A stretch of DNA of 13,496 nucleotides from JAFGCR01 sp964538225. GTDB lineage: Bacteria; Patescibacteriota; Gracilibacteria; UM-FILTER-43-11. Positions 13,488 through 13,496 of this stretch are shown here, piece after piece (positions within the stretch are counted from its first letter, which is position 1; every line of letters starts with the position of its first letter). Below the pieces are notes generated by a model that ran no database searches, was not told the DNA's origin, and was given only the letters and a program-made list of their open reading frames with translations. Location of the stretch: the NCBI GenBank assembly GCA_964538225.1, contig CAZIDW010000032.1:1-13496 (forward strand), read 5' to 3'. A program made the translations under genes and the position numbers.

Positions 13488-13496
13488 ACGTATGTT

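Noticed and set aside
1..13496. CRISPR array, insertion sequence or prophage
   Set aside because: No regularly spaced direct repeats, transposase, integrase or phage structural genes were found; the only tandem array is the 7-base repeat at 11847-11878.

Overview
The window looks like a chromosomal segment of a Patescibacteria/CPR-type bacterium (inference). The reasons are the many small or very large proteins with no recognisable family, a large secreted surface protein carrying W/G repeats, lysine-tailed small membrane proteins, short intergenic gaps, and start codons that all lack a Shine-Dalgarno sequence. The standard genetic code fits: UGA ends the Lgt-like gene and the 129-residue gene. 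No rRNA, tRNA, CRISPR array, transposase or integrase is visible, so this is core-type sequence peppered with small palindromic repeats rather than an obvious mobile island.

Left part (1-3938): a large unrecognised protein, open at the left edge, converges on priA (primosomal helicase, minus strand). A palindromic element sits between their 3' ends. PriA carries an extra stretch of about 18 residues between its two zinc-binding cysteine clusters, and the DNA coding for it is itself palindromic.

Middle part (3939-10479): a divergent promoter region drives priA leftward and a 493-residue membrane protein rightward. That protein has two tandem copies of the motif that opens PilC/GspF proteins, then a charged helical region and three C-terminal membrane segments. 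After a second palindromic element come a membrane-anchored protein built from 30-residue cysteine-pair repeats and, 8 bases later, a 1264-residue secreted protein with W/G repeats, a cysteine-rich module and a beta-rich C-terminus. The last two form a probable cell-surface pair.

Right part (10480-13496): a large multi-tier palindrome is followed by an Lgt-family membrane protein in which most residues required in E. coli Lgt appear to be replaced. Then come two small membrane proteins with lysine-rich tails and a CorA-type divalent cation channel. The two gaps after the Lgt-like gene and after the 129-residue gene each carry a copy of a GC-rich palindrome, and one also has a four-unit 7-base tandem repeat directly before a start codon. 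The end of the window has a structured, T-rich 3' region after corA and a good promoter reading out to the right.

The most interesting points are the dispersed palindromic elements (one lying in frame inside priA), the cysteine-repeat protein paired with the giant surface protein, the duplicated PilC N-terminal motif outside any pilus context, and the degenerate Lgt.
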